Source: Adenanthera pavonina (taxonomy: Eukaryota; Streptophyta; Magnoliopsida; Fabales; Fabaceae). From it: 64,000 nt of DNA. Below are positions 62,391 through 64,000 of the stretch, piece by piece. The notes under the pieces are model-generated. The model made no database searches and was not told the DNA's origin. It worked only from the letters and a program-made list of their open reading frames with translations. The position numbers and the translations under genes were made by a program. Position 1 is the first letter of the stretch, and every line of letters begins with the position of its first letter. The stretch covers positions 1,019,501-1,083,500 of the forward strand of contig JAIVEN010000020.1 in assembly GCA_026686845.1 (NCBI GenBank), in the 5' to 3' direction.

Positions 62391-63472
62391 TAGAGAATTT
62401 AATTAGCAGAAAAGGCAGAAAAAAAATGAATCAACGAAGAAAATGTACAAGGGAACTTCAACTCAATACTGGAATTTTGCAGCAAAAATTACCAATGTTG
62501 ATTCCTTTTGGACTTTGCAACTCAACTCTCCTTCGCAAATCTTGCTCTCGGTCCCTGAAACTCCGGCCTCCCCTTGCCTCTGCCTTTCACCCATGGCCCC
62601 CTCTGTCTCGGTCTTGAGGATTTCTTTTCGGTGTTCCTTTCTCCACTCTCTCTCTGTCTCTCCCAGAAATTTCTCCCCCCCCCTTGGTTCCTTTTCGGCT
62701 CCTTTTATAAGCCTCCGCGAGTGAGGGAATCCCTTTTGCCAAACGCGTGACTGCTGCCTCTTCCCTTTTCTGGTTTCATGCATTCCCTGAATGTCTTTCC
62801 TTGCCCATTTCGTGCTCATCTTTGTTACGGCTCGCAATTTGCCTTCACCTCTACTACCCTGCAGTACTGTGTACGGGGTAGTTGAGGGATTTTGTTATCC
62901 TTTCTGTCCCCTCGCCCTCTGTCTCACTCATGCACGCTTAGATTGGGATAGTGGCTCGTCTCCGTCTCTCGTTCGTGTCTGCAATCGCTTACTCCTCTGT
63001 CTCACGATCTCACTCTTTGCCTGTTTCTCTATGGCTCTCCCTCATCTCTACCTCTTACCCCGCGGTCCCCTCTGGTTCAGACTCCCTCTGCTCTGGTTCG
63101 GCCTCCCACCGAGCCCTAAGGCTCTCGGACACCAGCCCCTCTCGGTTTGTCTTGCTCTCTCTCTCTTTTGTTTTCAGCTATGTTCCTCTCTCCCCTCTCG
63201 GTCTCTCATCTTCTTTCCTCAGCCGCGATTCCCTCTCTGTGATTTCCTTCGGCCGCTCCCTCTCTGCTTTTTCTCGTGCTCTCTCCTCTTCCCTCTGCCC
63301 GCGGCTCCCCTTCTCCCCTGGTTCAACCTCAACCTTGCCCTAAGGGCTCTTTCTGTGGACCTTAGGGCAACGCCCTTGGGTCCAGTCCACGAGCCCTCAA
63401 TTGGGCTCGTGACACATTGGGCTAAAATGATTTCAGCCCAATGTGGTCTTCCCTCTCTTTTTTTTTTTTAAT

Positions 63473-63716
63473 CAAAGGCTTCGGTTTATCTTTTTTTTTT
63501 TTTTGAATTTTGGACTGAATTTTGGCTTAAAGCTTTTTCTTTTTCTTCCTTTTTTTTTAGGCCTTGGTTTTAATTTAATTTTTTTTTGGGTTTTGGGCCA
63601 AATTTTGGCCCAAAGCTTTTTCTTTTTCTTCCTTTTTTTTAGGCCTTGGTTTTAATTTTTTTTTTGGGTTTTGGGCCGAATTTTGGCCCAAAGCTTTTTT
63701 TTAAGGTTTTGGTTTT
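63473..63716. repeat. Three tandem T-rich units inside the 4.8-kb LTR
   Basis: Units containing GGCCTTGGTTTTAATT, a T run, GGGTTTTGGGCC, AATTTTGGCCCAAAGC and CTTTTTCTTCC recur about every 85-95 bp. The first is the most diverged. Confidence 0.8.
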
Positions 63717-63843
63717 ATTATTATTATTATTATTATTTATTTATTTTTTATTTGAAATTTCGGATATCGAACTTTAGAAGGAGTTGGATCTATAATTATT
63801 AATTTCCCTACTTAGAAGAGCATTTTTGTTTTATAATTCTCTC

Positions 63844-63881
<38 letters not shown>
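63717..63881. repeat. Two TTA trinucleotide microsatellites
   Basis: ATT/TTA runs lie at about 63717-63737 and 63848-63881, just before the right end of the 4.8-kb LTR. Confidence 0.9.
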
Positions 63882-63884
<3 letters not shown>

Positions 63885-63920
63885 TTTATAAAAATGTTCG
63901 GACAAAATGGGATGTTCACA

Positions 63921-64000
63921 AGTAGTAAAATGCGGATATTGAATGTAAAATTTTTTAAAAAGAGCATTTAGGTTATTTTCTATTTAAAATTTTGATTAAT
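63921..64000. mobile_element. Right arm of the foldback-like element, cut by the window edge
   Basis: Read inverted, this text matches the left arm: the part near 63926-63952 pairs with ATTTTACACTTAACTTCCGT near 58873-58892 and with its relative near 58991-59012, and the part near 63960-63990 with 58750-58785. Joining it to 59150 restores a continuous arm. Confidence 0.65.

Larger units (their letters stand above)
59151..63920 (+). mobile_element. Ogre/Tat-type Ty3/gypsy solo LTR, 4.8 kb
   Basis: It begins TGTCACACCC and ends GGGATGTTCACA; the end is preceded by TTCGGACAAAAT, a usual Ogre-type terminus. The text GTGAGTAGGGAAGGTGTTAG with GGCACCCCCACAACACCCGT (59340-59380), and CCTACGTACCCTGCGATAGG (59538), is the standard Ogre/Tat LTR signature as I know it. 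The flanks AATAG (59146-59150) and AGTAG (63921-63925) form a target duplication with one difference. No primer-binding site or gag follows, so it is a solo LTR. A strongly pyrimidine-rich part spans 62550-63470; the 226- and 130-codon frames there are low complexity. Confidence 0.72.

Noticed and set aside
62463..62837. 124-codon minus-strand frame rich in Glu, Lys and Arg
   Set aside because: It is the purine-rich complement of the pyrimidine tract in the LTR; low complexity and no recognisable protein.
62791..63471. 226-codon plus-strand frame and an overlapping 130-codon frame (62951-63343)
   Set aside because: Both lie in a pyrimidine-rich stretch where stop codons are scarce in all plus frames; composition is Ser/Leu/Pro-rich without any domain, and the DNA is part of a solo LTR.
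1..64000. tRNA, rRNA or organelle-derived segments
   Set aside because: I looked for tRNA box-like text, ribosomal text and plastid gene text by eye and saw none; a tRNA scan was not possible here.

Overview
The window is nuclear DNA of a flowering plant, probably a eudicot. It is strongly AT-rich, its genes are split by GT-AG introns, and it is packed with plant transposon families: Stowaway, Mutator-like and hAT elements, Ty3/gypsy LTRs, and L1- and RTE-type LINEs. I cannot fix the species. Only two host genes can be supported; nearly everything else is intergenic DNA built from nested and decayed mobile elements. All family names rest on recognition from memory, not on a database search.

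Layout. (1) 881-8712, minus strand: a complete 16-exon gene for APC2, the cullin-like scaffold of the anaphase-promoting complex. Every exon joins in frame to give 887 residues. (2) 8.9-20 kb: a TIR element with internal tandem repeats just upstream of APC2, a hairpin MITE, a 368-bp tandem duplication, a decayed Ty3/gypsy gag-pol carrying a Mutator-type MITE, and LTRs nested inside each other. (3) 20-25 kb: Stowaway and hAT elements, the C-terminal end of a dead hAT transposase, and L1-type LINE debris. (4) 28003-30403, plus strand: a three-exon R2R3-MYB gene of subgroup 9 (MIXTA / MYB16 / MYB106 type), a regulator of epidermal cell shape, trichomes and cuticle. Its second intron ends in AC, not AG, at the expected junction. 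(5) 31-42 kb: Mutator-like and Stowaway MITEs, including one Stowaway nested in another, and an RTE LINE tail. (6) 42.8-48 kb: a dead Athila-like Ty3/gypsy element (LTR, gag with zinc knuckle, protease), split by a 1.7-kb solo LTR with a perfect 5-bp target duplication and cut off on the right by an hAT-like end. (7) 49-64 kb: more MITEs, four related Mutator-like elements rich in ACCGG, a 2.5-kb solo LTR, and a 4.8-kb Ogre/Tat-type solo LTR inserted in an inverted-repeat element that runs off the window.

The two genes do different jobs, cell-cycle proteolysis and epidermal differentiation, and nothing suggests they act together. About 19 kb of repeats separates them. I found no CRISPR array, operon, tRNA or rRNA gene, and no sign of an undescribed multi-gene system. 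The most informative features are the MYB splice site and the datable insertion nests.
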